Origin: Thermoflexus sp040289485
GTDB taxonomy: Bacteria; Chloroflexota; Anaerolineae; Thermoflexales; Thermoflexaceae
DNA length: 34,863 bases
NCBI RefSeq assembly: GCF_040289485.1
Contig: NZ_PSLG01000018.1
Span: 1-34,863, forward strand
Direction of reading: 5' to 3'
Of this stretch, positions 1 through 6,683 are shown in pieces (position 1 is the first letter of the stretch; the number at the start of each line of letters is the position of its first letter). Both the position numbers and the translations under genes were made by a program. The notes under the pieces are model-generated. The model was given only the letters and a program-made list of their open reading frames with translations, had not been told where the DNA came from and made no database searches.

Positions 1-77
1 GGGGGGTCCGCGGAAGCGTTTTGCGCCATGAGAACGCAGGTAATCTCTTCGCCCGGGGAAACCCAACCCCGGACCAA
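1..77 (-). CDS. Start of a gene cut by the left window edge, downstream of btuC
   Basis: A reading frame opens about 40 bases after the btuC stop and runs off the window. The best-placed start is TTG at 77-75, about seven bases after a strong AAAGGAGG site. A later in-frame ATG lies at 29-27. Only about 25 residues are visible, ending in MAQNASADP, which is too few to name a family. By position in a btuF-btuC operon, the ATPase btuD or a corrinoid-salvage enzyme is expected, but no Walker motif is visible here. The ribosome binding site and spacing are seen; the identity is only inferred. Confidence 0.35.
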   Translation of the reverse strand, partial: MVRGWVSPGEEITCVLMAQNASADP

Positions 78-117
78 GATCCCTCCTTTCCCCTCCGAAA
101 AGCCATCCCAGCGGGGG

Positions 118-1185
118 TCAGAACCAGAAACCCTGCCGGGCATGGCCCAGCAGGTAAAGAAAGAACGGACCCCCCAGGAGGGCGGTCAGGATGGTCAGGG
201 GGATCTCTTGGGGCGCCATCAGGGTGCGGCCCAGCAGATCGGCCAGCGCCAGCAGAGCGATCCCGATCAGGACCGCCGCCGGAAGCACCCGCGGATACCG
301 CGGGCCGACCAGCATCCGGGCCAGATGCGGAGCGATCAGGCCCACAAAGCCGATGATGCCGGTGAAGGCCACCGCCCCGGCCGTGGCCAAGGTGGCCGCC
401 CCAATGGCCAGCCGCTTCACCCCCTCCACCGGGACGCCCAACTGCGCCGCCTGTTCCTCCCCGAACTGGAGGGCATCGAGGGGGCGCCCCAGGACCATCA
501 AGATCCCCAGCCCGACGGCGACATAGGGCAACGCCCCCCAGACCGAAGGCCATCCTCCCAGGGCGTAGCCCCCCAGCATCCAGATCCACGCCCGATGGGG
601 AGCCACCCGTCCGATCATCCCCAAAAGCAGGCCCATGCTGATGGCGTTGAGGATCGCCCCGACCGCCACCCCCGCCAGCAGCAACGCGGTCAAGGGCACC
701 CCCCGGCCGACGCGGGCCAGCCGGTAGACCAGCGCCACGGTCAGCACGCCCCCCGTGAAGGCGGCCATGGGCAGGGCCATCCGGCCGGCCAGGGTCACCG
801 GGAGGTTCAGGGCCGTCGCCACCAGCGCCCCCAGGTTCGCCCCCGCCGCCACCCCGATCAGATAGGGATCCGCCAAGGGGTTGCGGAACAACCCTTGGTA
901 GGCCGCGCCGGTCCCCGCCAGCGCGGCCCCGGCCAGCGCCATCAGCACCACCCGGGGCAGCCGCACCTCCCAGACGATGGCCGCCAGGGTGGGATCGCTC
1001 ACCGCCCCCACCGGGAGCCAGCGGCCCAGGAGGATCCGCACCACCTCCGGGACGGGGATGGGGACCGGACCCAGCAGAAGGCCCAGGATCAGGCCGAGGG
1101 CGGCCCACCCCCCCAGAACCGCCCACAACCCCACCCGCAGCGCCCGCGATCGGATCTGCCCCAAGGCCAAGGCCTCGCGCGACAT
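118..1185 (-). CDS. btuC: FecCD/BtuC-family ABC transporter permease (corrinoid uptake)
   Basis: This is an integral membrane permease of a type II importer that moves vitamin B12 or related corrinoids across the cytoplasmic membrane. The 355 residues fit the family length. About ten hydrophobic segments are visible. Family landmarks include RLPRVVLMALAGAALAGTGA near residue 75, the stretch NPLADPYLIG, and the cytoplasmic coupling region near residue 285 (GFVGLIAPHLARML). The start ATG follows GGGAGGTGGGGG. The gene lies 39 bases after btuF and shares its transcript, so it falls under the upstream cobalamin riboswitch. That regulation is why B12 rather than iron-siderophore is preferred as substrate; the fold alone cannot separate the two. 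Confidence 0.88.
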   Translation of the reverse strand: MSREALALGQIRSRALRVGLWAVLGGWAALGLILGLLLGPVPIPVPEVVRILLGRWLPVGAVSDPTLAAIVWEVRLPRVVLMALAGAALAGTGAAYQGLFRNPLADPYLIGVAAGANLGALVATALNLPVTLAGRMALPMAAFTGGVLTVALVYRLARVGRGVPLTALLLAGVAVGAILNAISMGLLLGMIGRVAPHRAWIWMLGGYALGGWPSVWGALPYVAVGLGILMVLGRPLDALQFGEEQAAQLGVPVEGVKRLAIGAATLATAGAVAFTGIIGFVGLIAPHLARMLVGPRYPRVLPAAVLIGIALLALADLLGRTLMAPQEIPLTILTALLGGPFFLYLLGHARQGFWF

Positions 1186-1224
1186 CCCCCACCTCCCGTC
1201 CCGGAGATCCCCAACACGCCCACC

Positions 1225-2271
1225 TCACCGAACCCCGGCGAGGGCCTCGGCCAGCGCCCGCCGGAGCGGCTCCCGGCCGCCCTGGGGGAACAACTCCGGA
1301 TGCAGGAGGCGGGCCATGGTCTCCAGCCCCTCCACCACCCGCGGCCCCGGCCGCGTGACCAGATCCGCGTTGATGGGATAGATCCGCCCTTCCCGCACCG
1401 CCCGCAGGCGGGCCCACCCGGGCCGCTGCCGGACCTTCTCCGGGGTCTCGCCGTAGTTGGCCGTCCCCAGCAGGATCACATCGGGATCCTGACGGATCAG
1501 TTCCTCCAGGCTCAGTTGCCCCCACTCGCGGGAGAGGACGGCGCCGACGTTCCGGCCGCCCGCTATGGTGATCAGCCGGTCGATGAAGGAGCCCGGCCCC
1601 GCCGTCCACGGCTTGCTGGGGTCGGTGGCGTCCAACTCGTAGAACACCTTGGGTCGGGCGGGCGCGGCCTTCACCTTCTCCTCCACCGCCCGGACCCGGT
1701 CCCGCAGCGCCGCCACCACCTGCTCCGCCTGCGCCACGTTCCCGGTCAGCCGGCCGACCGTCAGGATCTGCTGGAAGATCCCCTCCAGATCCGTGGGGGT
1801 GCTCTGATGGAAGACCACCAGCCCCAGGCCCTCCAGGGTCTTCACCTGCTCCGGGCTGATCACGCCGGGGGCTAAGATCAGGTCCGGCCGGAGGGCCAGG
1901 ATGGCCTCGGTGTTGAGGGTCTGGTAGGTGCTTCCGATGCTGGGGACCCGTTGGGCCTCCGGCGGGTAGTCGGAGAGCGCATCGCGCCCCACCAGGCGAT
2001 CCCCCGCCCCCACGGCGAAGATCATCTCGGTCGCTGAGGGGGCCAGGGTGACGATCCGTTGCGGGCGGGCCCGGAGCACCACCTGGCGCCCGGCCTCATC
2101 GGTGAGGACCAGGAAGGGGGTGGGCGTCGGGGTGGGGGCCGGCGTGACGGTCGGGGTAGGGGGAACGGTCGGCGCCGGCGTGGCCGTGGGCGGCGGCGGG
2201 GTGGCTCCCGCGCACCCGACGGCCAGCGAGAGCAGCAACAGGAACGAAAGCCACCGCAACCGATTCCGCAT
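1225..2271 (-). CDS. btuF: Corrinoid-binding lipoprotein of an ABC importer (BtuF-like)
   Basis: This is an extracytoplasmic solute-binding protein that delivers corrinoid to BtuC. A lipoprotein signal peptide ends in the lipobox LAVGC with Cys20 as the lipidated residue. It is followed by a Pro/Thr-rich linker (residues about 24-52) that would tether the domain to the membrane. The TroA/BtuF fold begins near residue 55 with DEAGRQVVL and RIVTLAPSATEMIFAVGAGD, typical of cluster A-2 binding proteins; 348 residues is normal once the linker is counted. The ATG follows GGAGG at a seven-base spacing, and this same site can be masked by the riboswitch platform. It is the first gene of the operon. 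Ferric siderophore binding is an alternative, made less likely by the B12 aptamer upstream. Confidence 0.88.
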   Translation of the reverse strand: MRNRLRWLSFLLLLSLAVGCAGATPPPPTATPAPTVPPTPTVTPAPTPTPTPFLVLTDEAGRQVVLRARPQRIVTLAPSATEMIFAVGAGDRLVGRDALSDYPPEAQRVPSIGSTYQTLNTEAILALRPDLILAPGVISPEQVKTLEGLGLVVFHQSTPTDLEGIFQQILTVGRLTGNVAQAEQVVAALRDRVRAVEEKVKAAPARPKVFYELDATDPSKPWTAGPGSFIDRLITIAGGRNVGAVLSREWGQLSLEELIRQDPDVILLGTANYGETPEKVRQRPGWARLRAVREGRIYPINADLVTRPGPRVVEGLETMARLLHPELFPQGGREPLRRALAEALAGVR

Positions 2272-2278
2272 GGCATCA

Positions 2279-2375
2279 CCTCCGGTTCGGGATGGGCCCC
2301 GCCGAAGGAGCGGAGGCCCCTCCCGACCGGAGGCCAGAACATCACGGCCTCCCTGCCGGGAAGGACAGGGAGGCC
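2279..2375 (-). promoter_or_regulatory. Riboswitch expression platform with competing helices and an anti-Shine-Dalgarno
   Basis: Read on the minus strand, four complementary blocks lie between the B12 aptamer and btuF. Block A is GGCCTCCCTG (2375-2366), B is CAGGGAGGCC (2355-2346), C is GGCCTCCGGT (2335-2326) and D is ACCGGAGG (2286-2279), which contains the btuF ribosome binding site. A pairs with B over 10 bases. B pairs with C over 7 bases. C pairs perfectly with D over 8 bases. A:B and B:C exclude each other, and C:D hides the ribosome site. No T-run follows A:B, so translational control is more likely than termination. The pairings are seen; the switching model is inferred. Confidence 0.6.
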
Positions 2376-2444
2376 GCGGGACAGCCCAAGCACACTCGAA
2401 AACAGGCGGGCGGCGCTCCTACCCCTTCCGCGAGGCTCGGAGGA

Positions 2445-2572
2445 GGCCGAGGCGGGCGACCGGGCTTCCACGGTCTGCGCGGGCAGCCGTGGTTACCGTT
2501 GCGGGACAGCGCCGGACTTTCACCGGACTTCGCCTTTCAGCCCTGCCATCCGGGGCGTCGGGCACCTCGGCC
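2445..2572 (-). promoter_or_regulatory. Cobalamin (B12) riboswitch aptamer
   Basis: The minus strand carries the conserved B12 box, GCTGTCCCGCAACGGTAA, at 2510-2493. It is preceded by the core stretch CCGGTGAAAGTCCGG. A closing stem P1 is formed by GGCCGAGG (2572-2565) and CCTCGGCC (2452-2445). The layout matches cobalamin aptamers. It sits just downstream of a good promoter and about 170 bases before btuF, so it should sense adenosylcobalamin or a related corrinoid and lower uptake when B12 is plentiful. The 3' strand of P1 overlaps another GGCCTCC copy (2448-2442) that could also pair with platform block B, linking ligand binding to the downstream fold. Confidence 0.9.
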
Positions 2573-2593
2573 GTATTCACTTGTCGCCAGCTA

Positions 2594-2621
2594 ATGATAA
2601 CCGCATCCCGCCGCCTGTCAA
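2594..2621 (-). promoter_or_regulatory. Promoter of the btuF operon
   Basis: On the minus strand a perfect -35 TTGACA (2621-2616) is separated by 16 bases from TATCAT (2599-2594), one mismatch from the -10 consensus. Transcription would start near 2587, about 15 bases before the riboswitch aptamer. The promoter lies right after fabH, so the btu operon is transcribed on its own. Confidence 0.75.
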
Positions 2622-2642
2622 GACCCCCGCGGGCGGGCGCGT

Positions 2643-3824
2643 TCACCGCGAAGCCTTGCGGCGGCGGGAGCGGGTGTAGAAGGGCAGCAGCAAGCTCATG
2701 GCCGTCTGCAGCAACTGCCGGCGGGCCCGCAGGGCCATCACCTTGGCCTGGCGCACCGGCTCCAGCCGGTTGAGGTCCGGGAGGGAGACCGGCAGGCGCA
2801 CCGGCCAGTTCTCCACGGCGATGGGGCGATCCTCCGGCCGCACCCCATACCGGACCACCGCCCCGGCCCACGTCAGCCCCGCCCCGAAGCCGATCAGCAA
2901 CAGATGGTCCCCCTCCCGGATCCGCCCCTGCTCCATGGCCTCGGCGAAGGCGATGGGGATGGAGGCCGCCGAGGTGTTCCCATAGCGGTCCAGGTTCATG
3001 AACACCTTCTCCATGGGGAAGCCCAGCTCGCGGCAGGCGGCCTCGATAATGCGCTCGTTGGCCTGGTGGGGGATCATCAGGTCGATCTCGTCGGGCGCCA
3101 GGCCGCTGCGGGCGATGGCCTCAATGGCCACCTTCCCCAGCACCCGGGTGGCGAACTTGAAGACCTCCCGGCCGTTCATCCGGAGCAGGTGCCCTTTCTG
3201 CCGGATGGTCTCCTCCGTGATGACATGGTTGGTGGAGATCCCCGGGACGATGAGGTGCTCCGCCCCCGAGCCGTCGGAGCCCAGCACGAAGGAGAGCAGG
3301 CCGGTGGGCAGGTCGCTGGCCTGCAGGACCATCGCCCCCGCCCCGTCCCCGAAGAGCACCGCCGTGTTCCGGTCCGTCCAGTCGATGTTGCGGCTGATGA
3401 TCTCGGCGCCGATCACCAGGACGTTCTGCATCAGGCCAGCGGCGATGAAGGCGTGAGCCACCGCCATGCCATACATAAAGCCGGTGCACCCGGCCCCCAG
3501 GGTGAAGGCCCCGCAGCGGGCGCGCAGCTTCTCCTGAACCATCGATGAGACCGGAGGGATCACATAATCCGGGGTCGAGGTGGCCACGATGATCAGGTCC
3601 AGATCCTGGGGGAGGACGCCCGCCCGGGCCATGGCCTCCCGGGCCGCCGCCACCGCGAGGTCCGAGGTGGTCTCCCCGGGCCCGGCGATGCGCCGCTCCC
3701 GGATCCCGGTGCGGGTGAGGATCCATTCCTCGGTGGTGTGCAGCATCGACGCCAGCTCCCGGCTGGTGAGCACCCGGCGGGGAACGGCCATCCCCCATCC
3801 GGCGATCCGACTGTAGCGACCCAT
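2643..3824 (-). CDS. fabH: 3-oxoacyl-ACP synthase III with a C-terminal extension
   Basis: Starts fatty-acid synthesis by condensing acyl-CoA with malonyl-ACP in the cytoplasm. The thiolase-fold triad is intact: Cys113 in GAGCTGF, His253 in PHQAN and Asn283 in YGNTSAAS. The catalytic part ends near residue 327. About 66 further residues follow, absent from typical FabH proteins of 310-335 residues. They are rich in Arg and Leu and end with TAMSLLLPFY and a basic tail, so they may touch the membrane or a partner. Two ATGs stand in tandem; the second (3824) is chosen because it lies five bases after GGAGG. It follows the sigma factor pair with a 45-base gap and may be co-transcribed with it. 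HMG-CoA-synthase-like or other KAS III specificities cannot be excluded. Confidence 0.88.
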   Translation of the reverse strand: MGRYSRIAGWGMAVPRRVLTSRELASMLHTTEEWILTRTGIRERRIAGPGETTSDLAVAAAREAMARAGVLPQDLDLIIVATSTPDYVIPPVSSMVQEKLRARCGAFTLGAGCTGFMYGMAVAHAFIAAGLMQNVLVIGAEIISRNIDWTDRNTAVLFGDGAGAMVLQASDLPTGLLSFVLGSDGSGAEHLIVPGISTNHVITEETIRQKGHLLRMNGREVFKFATRVLGKVAIEAIARSGLAPDEIDLMIPHQANERIIEAACRELGFPMEKVFMNLDRYGNTSAASIPIAFAEAMEQGRIREGDHLLLIGFGAGLTWAGAVVRYGVRPEDRPIAVENWPVRLPVSLPDLNRLEPVRQAKVMALRARRQLLQTAMSLLLPFYTRSRRRKASR

Positions 3825-3869
3825 CATCCCCTCCTTTCGTCCGGAGATCCCAGGAACCGTCTCCCGGCC

Positions 3870-4202
3870 TCACGCGGGGCGGGCCCGGTGGAGGCGCTGA
3901 TAGGCCAGCAGGCCCAGGGCCATCGTCCCCAGCGCCGCCCCCACCCACCACCAGGACAGAGGCAGCCCGGGACGCGGCGCCGGGCGGCGGGCCTCCCGCA
4001 TCAGGCGCTCGTAGAGCGAGGCCACCCAGGCGGGGGGCGGCTCCACCGGACGCAGGACCTCGGCCAGGCCCTCGGCCAGCCGGAAGAGCGCGCGCTCCTC
4101 CGGGGAGAAGGCCAGCGGGGAGATCGGATACGCGTGGGCGCCGCGCAGGCCCTGCTGCAGACGCATGCTGTGCAGATCCAGCCAATCGACGAGGTCCGGC
4201 AT
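3870..4202 (-). CDS. Small membrane protein, putative anti-sigma factor of the adjacent ECF sigma factor
   Basis: This 110-residue protein has a soluble N-terminal part (1-80) and one membrane segment near residues 83-102 (LSWWWVGAALGTMALGLLAY), followed by a short basic tail. Its start lies four bases after the sigma factor stop with GGGAGG just upstream, so the two are probably translationally coupled. The segment RLAEGLAEVLRPVEPPPAW resembles the pre-membrane region of sigma-linked regulators. The HxxxCxxC zinc motif of classical anti-sigma factors is missing. The anti-sigma role rests on context and topology only; an unrelated small membrane protein is possible. Confidence 0.6.
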   Translation of the reverse strand: MPDLVDWLDLHSMRLQQGLRGAHAYPISPLAFSPEERALFRLAEGLAEVLRPVEPPPAWVASLYERLMREARRPAPRPGLPLSWWWVGAALGTMALGLLAYQRLHRARPA

Positions 4203-4206
4203 CGCC

Positions 4207-4797
4207 TCAACCTCCCGGACGGGTCTCCCGGCGCAATTCTTTCCGGAGGGCCTCCAGCGTGCGGTGATACAGCACCCGCACCGCCCCCTCGCTCCGCCCC
4301 ATGATCTGGGCGATCTCTGCGTTGGACATGCCCTCGACGAACTTCAGGATCAGGAGTTGCTGGCGCTCCGGAGGCAAGCGCCGCATGGCGGCCAGCAGGC
4401 GCTCCCGATCCTCCTGGCGCTCCAGCACCACCTCGACGCGATCGGACACCGGCTCATGGCCGTTCTCCGAGAGGGGGACCGTCGGCCGCCGGTGGCGGTC
4501 CCGATGCCAGTTGGCCACCAGGTTGTGGGCGATCCGGAAAAGCCAGGCGGCGAAGGGCACGCCTCTGTCCTGAAACCGGGACAGGTGCTGCAGGGCCTGG
4601 AGGAACACCTGGCTGGTCAGGTCCTCCGCCTCCTCCGGGTCGCCGGTGCGGTAGAAGATGTAGTTGTAAATCGAGCGGACGTAGCGGAGATAGAGTTGAC
4701 CGAAGGCCTCGGGGTCCTGCCGGGCCCGGTCCACCAATGCCCGCTCCTCCACGCTGGGCTCCGTCCTTGAACGCTGCTGGCTCATGGAAAAGAACAC
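4207..4797 (-). CDS. ECF-type RNA polymerase sigma factor
   Basis: This is a sigma-70-family factor of the extracytoplasmic function group, with region 2 (about residues 25-100; AFGQLYLRYVRSIYNYIFYR, then DPEEAEDLTSQVFLQAL) and region 4 (about 137-188; LPPERQQLLILKFVEGMSNA with a helix-turn-helix). Regions 1 and 3 are absent, and 196 residues is normal. The start is GTG at 4797, five bases after GAGG; an in-frame ATG at 4785 is the alternative. It heads a minus-strand cluster with a membrane protein and fabH, suggesting control of envelope or lipid functions. The target promoters cannot be read from this window. Confidence 0.9.
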   Translation of the reverse strand: MFFSMSQQRSRTEPSVEERALVDRARQDPEAFGQLYLRYVRSIYNYIFYRTGDPEEAEDLTSQVFLQALQHLSRFQDRGVPFAAWLFRIAHNLVANWHRDRHRRPTVPLSENGHEPVSDRVEVVLERQEDRERLLAAMRRLPPERQQLLILKFVEGMSNAEIAQIMGRSEGAVRVLYHRTLEALRKELRRETRPGG

Positions 4798-4831
4798 CGC
4801 GGCCTCGGATTTGTCACCGATCCTGAGGGTA

Positions 4832-4840
4832 AGTATACCA
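4832..4840 (-). promoter_or_regulatory. Extended -10 promoter of the sigma factor gene
   Basis: The minus strand reads TGGTATACT, an extended -10 element (TGn plus TATACT), about 35 bases before the GTG start. No good -35 was found at the usual distance. The same TGGTATA core appears before two other genes in this window. Confidence 0.5.
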
Positions 4841-4921
4841 GGAAGCGGGAGAGGGGGCGGCCTGGGATCCTTCCCCCGGAGGCCGGCCGATGGACGAGGC
4901 TAGGTGAGCGGGGCCCGCCTG

Positions 4922-4963
4922 CTCCAGGAGCGGCTGGGGCGGAACGGGGAGGCGCTCCTGGAG
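4922..4963. repeat. 11-bp perfect inverted repeat in the sigma/GNAT intergenic region
   Basis: CTCCAGGAGCG (4922-4932) and CGCTCCTGGAG (4953-4963) are perfect reverse complements separated by 20 bases. They lie in the 267-base divergent gap between the sigma factor and the acetyltransferase. The repeat could be a hairpin in the acetyltransferase leader or a dyad operator. Apart from the sigma promoter and the acetyltransferase ribosome site, nothing else was recognised in this gap. Confidence 0.4.
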
Positions 4964-5064
4964 GCCGTCGAGGGCACCGCTTGCCGGTCCCCGGCGGCGG
5001 CCGACGGAAGGCGCTGCCGCGCTCTGCCGAGGCCGGCGTCGGAGATCCCTTGGGGAGGTGTCCG

Positions 5065-5913
5065 TTGTGGCTGCACGTGCGCCCGGCGACCCGGGCCGAC
5101 CGCACGGCCATCCTCGGGCTGATCCGCTCCCACCGGCGGTCCCAGATGGCCCTGGATTGGTGGTCGCTGGAGGAGTGGCTGGATTCCCCCCACGCATGGG
5201 TGGTGGAGCGGGTGGGCCAGGTGGTCGCCTTCTGGCTGGGGATCCTGGCCGATAGCCCGGTCGCCTGGCTGCGGGGGGCCGCTGTGGCGGACGGCGAGGA
5301 TGCGTCGGCCCTGTTCCGCCAGATCTGGCCCCATCTGGCCGACGCCCTGGCCGCCCAGGGGGCCGAGGCGGTGGTGGGGATGGCGGATGGGGCGTGGCTG
5401 GAGCCGGTCTATGAAGCCCTGGGCTTCACCCTCCGGACCCGGGTGATCACCCTGCGCAAGGAGGATAGGCGTCTCCCGGCCCTCCCGCCCGCCTCCGCCC
5501 GGATCCGGCCGGCCTTGTTCTCGGACATCCCGCGCATCGCCGAGGTGGACCGGCAGGCCTTCGAGCCCATGTGGTGGTATGGTCCCACCATCCTGACGCG
5601 GGCGTGGCGGCAGGTGCCGCATTTCCTGGTGGCGGAGGAGGCAGGGGGGATCGTGGGCTACACCTTCGCCGACCTCTACGGGATGCACGGCCACATCGTG
5701 CGCCTGGCCGTCCACCCGGCCCACCAGGGCCGCGCCATCGGGGCCCATCTGCTGGCGGAGAGCCTGCGCTACCTCATCGATCTGGGCGCCTTCCCCATCA
5801 CCCTGAACACCCAGATCGAGAACCAGGCCTCCCAGGCCCTCTACCGACGCTTCGGGTTCCGGCCCACCGGCCACGAGGTGGCCATCTGGGGCCGCCCGGT
5901 GAAGGACGGGTGA
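5065..5913 (+). CDS. Double-domain GNAT-family N-acetyltransferase
   Basis: This protein would transfer an acetyl group from acetyl-CoA to an unknown amine. The C-terminal half (from about residue 140, ARIRPALFSDIPRIAEVDRQ) is a full GNAT domain with the acetyl-CoA loop in RLAVHPAHQGRAIGAHLL and the end motif ALYRRFGFRPTG. The first glycine of the usual QxxGxG/A loop is alanine here. The N-terminal half (HVRPATRADRTAILGLIRS to EALGFTLRTR) looks like a degenerate second GNAT domain without a clear loop. TTG at 5065 is chosen because GGAGG stands six bases before it; the frame stays open upstream to 4981 but with low-quality sequence. It is monocistronic and divergent from the sigma factor. The substrate is unknown. 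Confidence 0.75.
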   Translation: MWLHVRPATRADRTAILGLIRSHRRSQMALDWWSLEEWLDSPHAWVVERVGQVVAFWLGILADSPVAWLRGAAVADGEDASALFRQIWPHLADALAAQGAEAVVGMADGAWLEPVYEALGFTLRTRVITLRKEDRRLPALPPASARIRPALFSDIPRIAEVDRQAFEPMWWYGPTILTRAWRQVPHFLVAEEAGGIVGYTFADLYGMHGHIVRLAVHPAHQGRAIGAHLLAESLRYLIDLGAFPITLNTQIENQASQALYRRFGFRPTGHEVAIWGRPVKDG

Positions 5914-5924
5914 GAGGCTCCGGG

Positions 5925-6002
5925 TCAGCCTTCCCTTGGCAGACCCTTCTGGAGGGCATAGCGGACCAACGGGGCGCGGGTGCAGAGGCCGAGTTTCTCC
6001 AT
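5925..6002 (-). pseudogene. Remnant of a LuxR/NarL-type response regulator C-terminus
   Basis: Between two plus-strand genes, the minus strand encodes about 25 residues ending in a stop at 5927-5925 that read like the last helix and tail of a LuxR-type DNA-binding domain: MEKLGLCTRAPLVRYAL, then QKGL. Real family members end with very similar text such as EKLGLHTRAELVRYALRRGL. Upstream on the same strand the similarity stops and the sequence merges into the promoter region of the next gene. No receiver domain or recognition helix remains. It is therefore probably a decayed fragment, though a chance match over such a short length cannot be fully excluded. Confidence 0.55.
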
Positions 6003-6056
6003 CGAAGCCCATCGCGGCTCCCCGTGGGCTCCCGCCCCGGCCGTCGCCTGGGGTTC

Positions 6057-6065
6057 TGGTATAAT
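6057..6065 (+). promoter_or_regulatory. Extended -10 promoter of the phosphoribosyltransferase gene
   Basis: TGGTATAAT is a perfect extended -10 element (TGn plus the consensus TATAAT), about 32 bases before the ATG at 6097. No recognisable -35 lies 17 bases upstream. The ribosome site GGGAGGGAG follows downstream, giving a short leader. Confidence 0.7.
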
Positions 6066-6096
6066 TTTCCCGGCATCCCGGCGGGAGGGAGATCCT

Positions 6097-6672
6097 ATGG
6101 GCCCGAAGCGCGAGACCTATACGGTGGAGATCGCCGGCCTGGTCCGGCATCTCCCCCTGTTCGAGATCGCCCCGGGTGTTCGCATCGCCATCTTCAACAT
6201 GCTGGGGGAAACCGAGGTGGTCCTGGCGGCGGCCAAGGAACTGGCCAAGCGCATCCCCAAGGAGGCCGAGGTCATCGTCACCCCTGAGGCCAAGGCCATC
6301 CCCCTGGCTTACCAACTCTCCATCGAGACCGGCCTGCCTTATGTGATCTTGCGCAAGAGCTACAAGCCCTATATGGGGGAGGCCCTGAGCGCAGAGACCC
6401 TCTCCATCACCACGGGGCAACCCCAGACCCTGTATCTGGACGAGAAGGACATCGAGTTGGTCCGCGGGCGGAAGGTGGTGCTGGTGGACGATGTGATCTC
6501 CACCGGATCGACCCTCCAGGCGATGCGGCTGTTGATGAACAAAGCGGGAGCCATCGTTGTCGCTGAGGCCGCGGTGTTCACGGAGGGGGAACGGGCCAAG
6601 TGGCGCCATATCATCGCCCTGGGGCACCTCCCCATCTTCTCCAACTCGGGGAACAACAAGAAGGCGGGCTGA
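6097..6672 (+). CDS. Purine phosphoribosyltransferase family protein (adenine-type)
   Basis: This is a type I phosphoribosyltransferase, probably joining a purine base to PRPP for nucleotide salvage in the cytoplasm. The PRPP-binding motif VVLVDDVISTGSTL is intact near residues 126-141. An adenine/xanthine-type layout is suggested by VIVTPEAKAIPLAYQLS (around residue 60), PYVILRKSYKPYMGE, and a region resembling the flexible loop before the motif. The length of 191 residues fits APRT and XPRT. ATG at 6097 is preferred over an upstream open extension because it follows GGGAGGGAG and the extended -10. The next gene begins 11 bases after the stop, so they are probably co-transcribed. Adenine versus xanthine or an unusual base is unresolved. 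Confidence 0.8.
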   Translation: MGPKRETYTVEIAGLVRHLPLFEIAPGVRIAIFNMLGETEVVLAAAKELAKRIPKEAEVIVTPEAKAIPLAYQLSIETGLPYVILRKSYKPYMGEALSAETLSITTGQPQTLYLDEKDIELVRGRKVVLVDDVISTGSTLQAMRLLMNKAGAIVVAEAAVFTEGERAKWRHIIALGHLPIFSNSGNNKKAG

Positions 6673-6683
6673 CCGGGGCGGAC

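Noticed and set aside
28..1875. A 615-codon plus-strand open frame antisense to btuC and btuF
   Set aside because: Its translation is low-complexity Pro/Gly/Arg/Gln/His text with no domain, as expected opposite GC-rich genes; the minus-strand genes have clear families and ribosome sites.
4904..5122. A 72-codon plus-strand frame before the acetyltransferase
   Set aside because: No ribosome site or family match and it overlaps the acetyltransferase start; the inverted repeat inside it explains part of its pattern.
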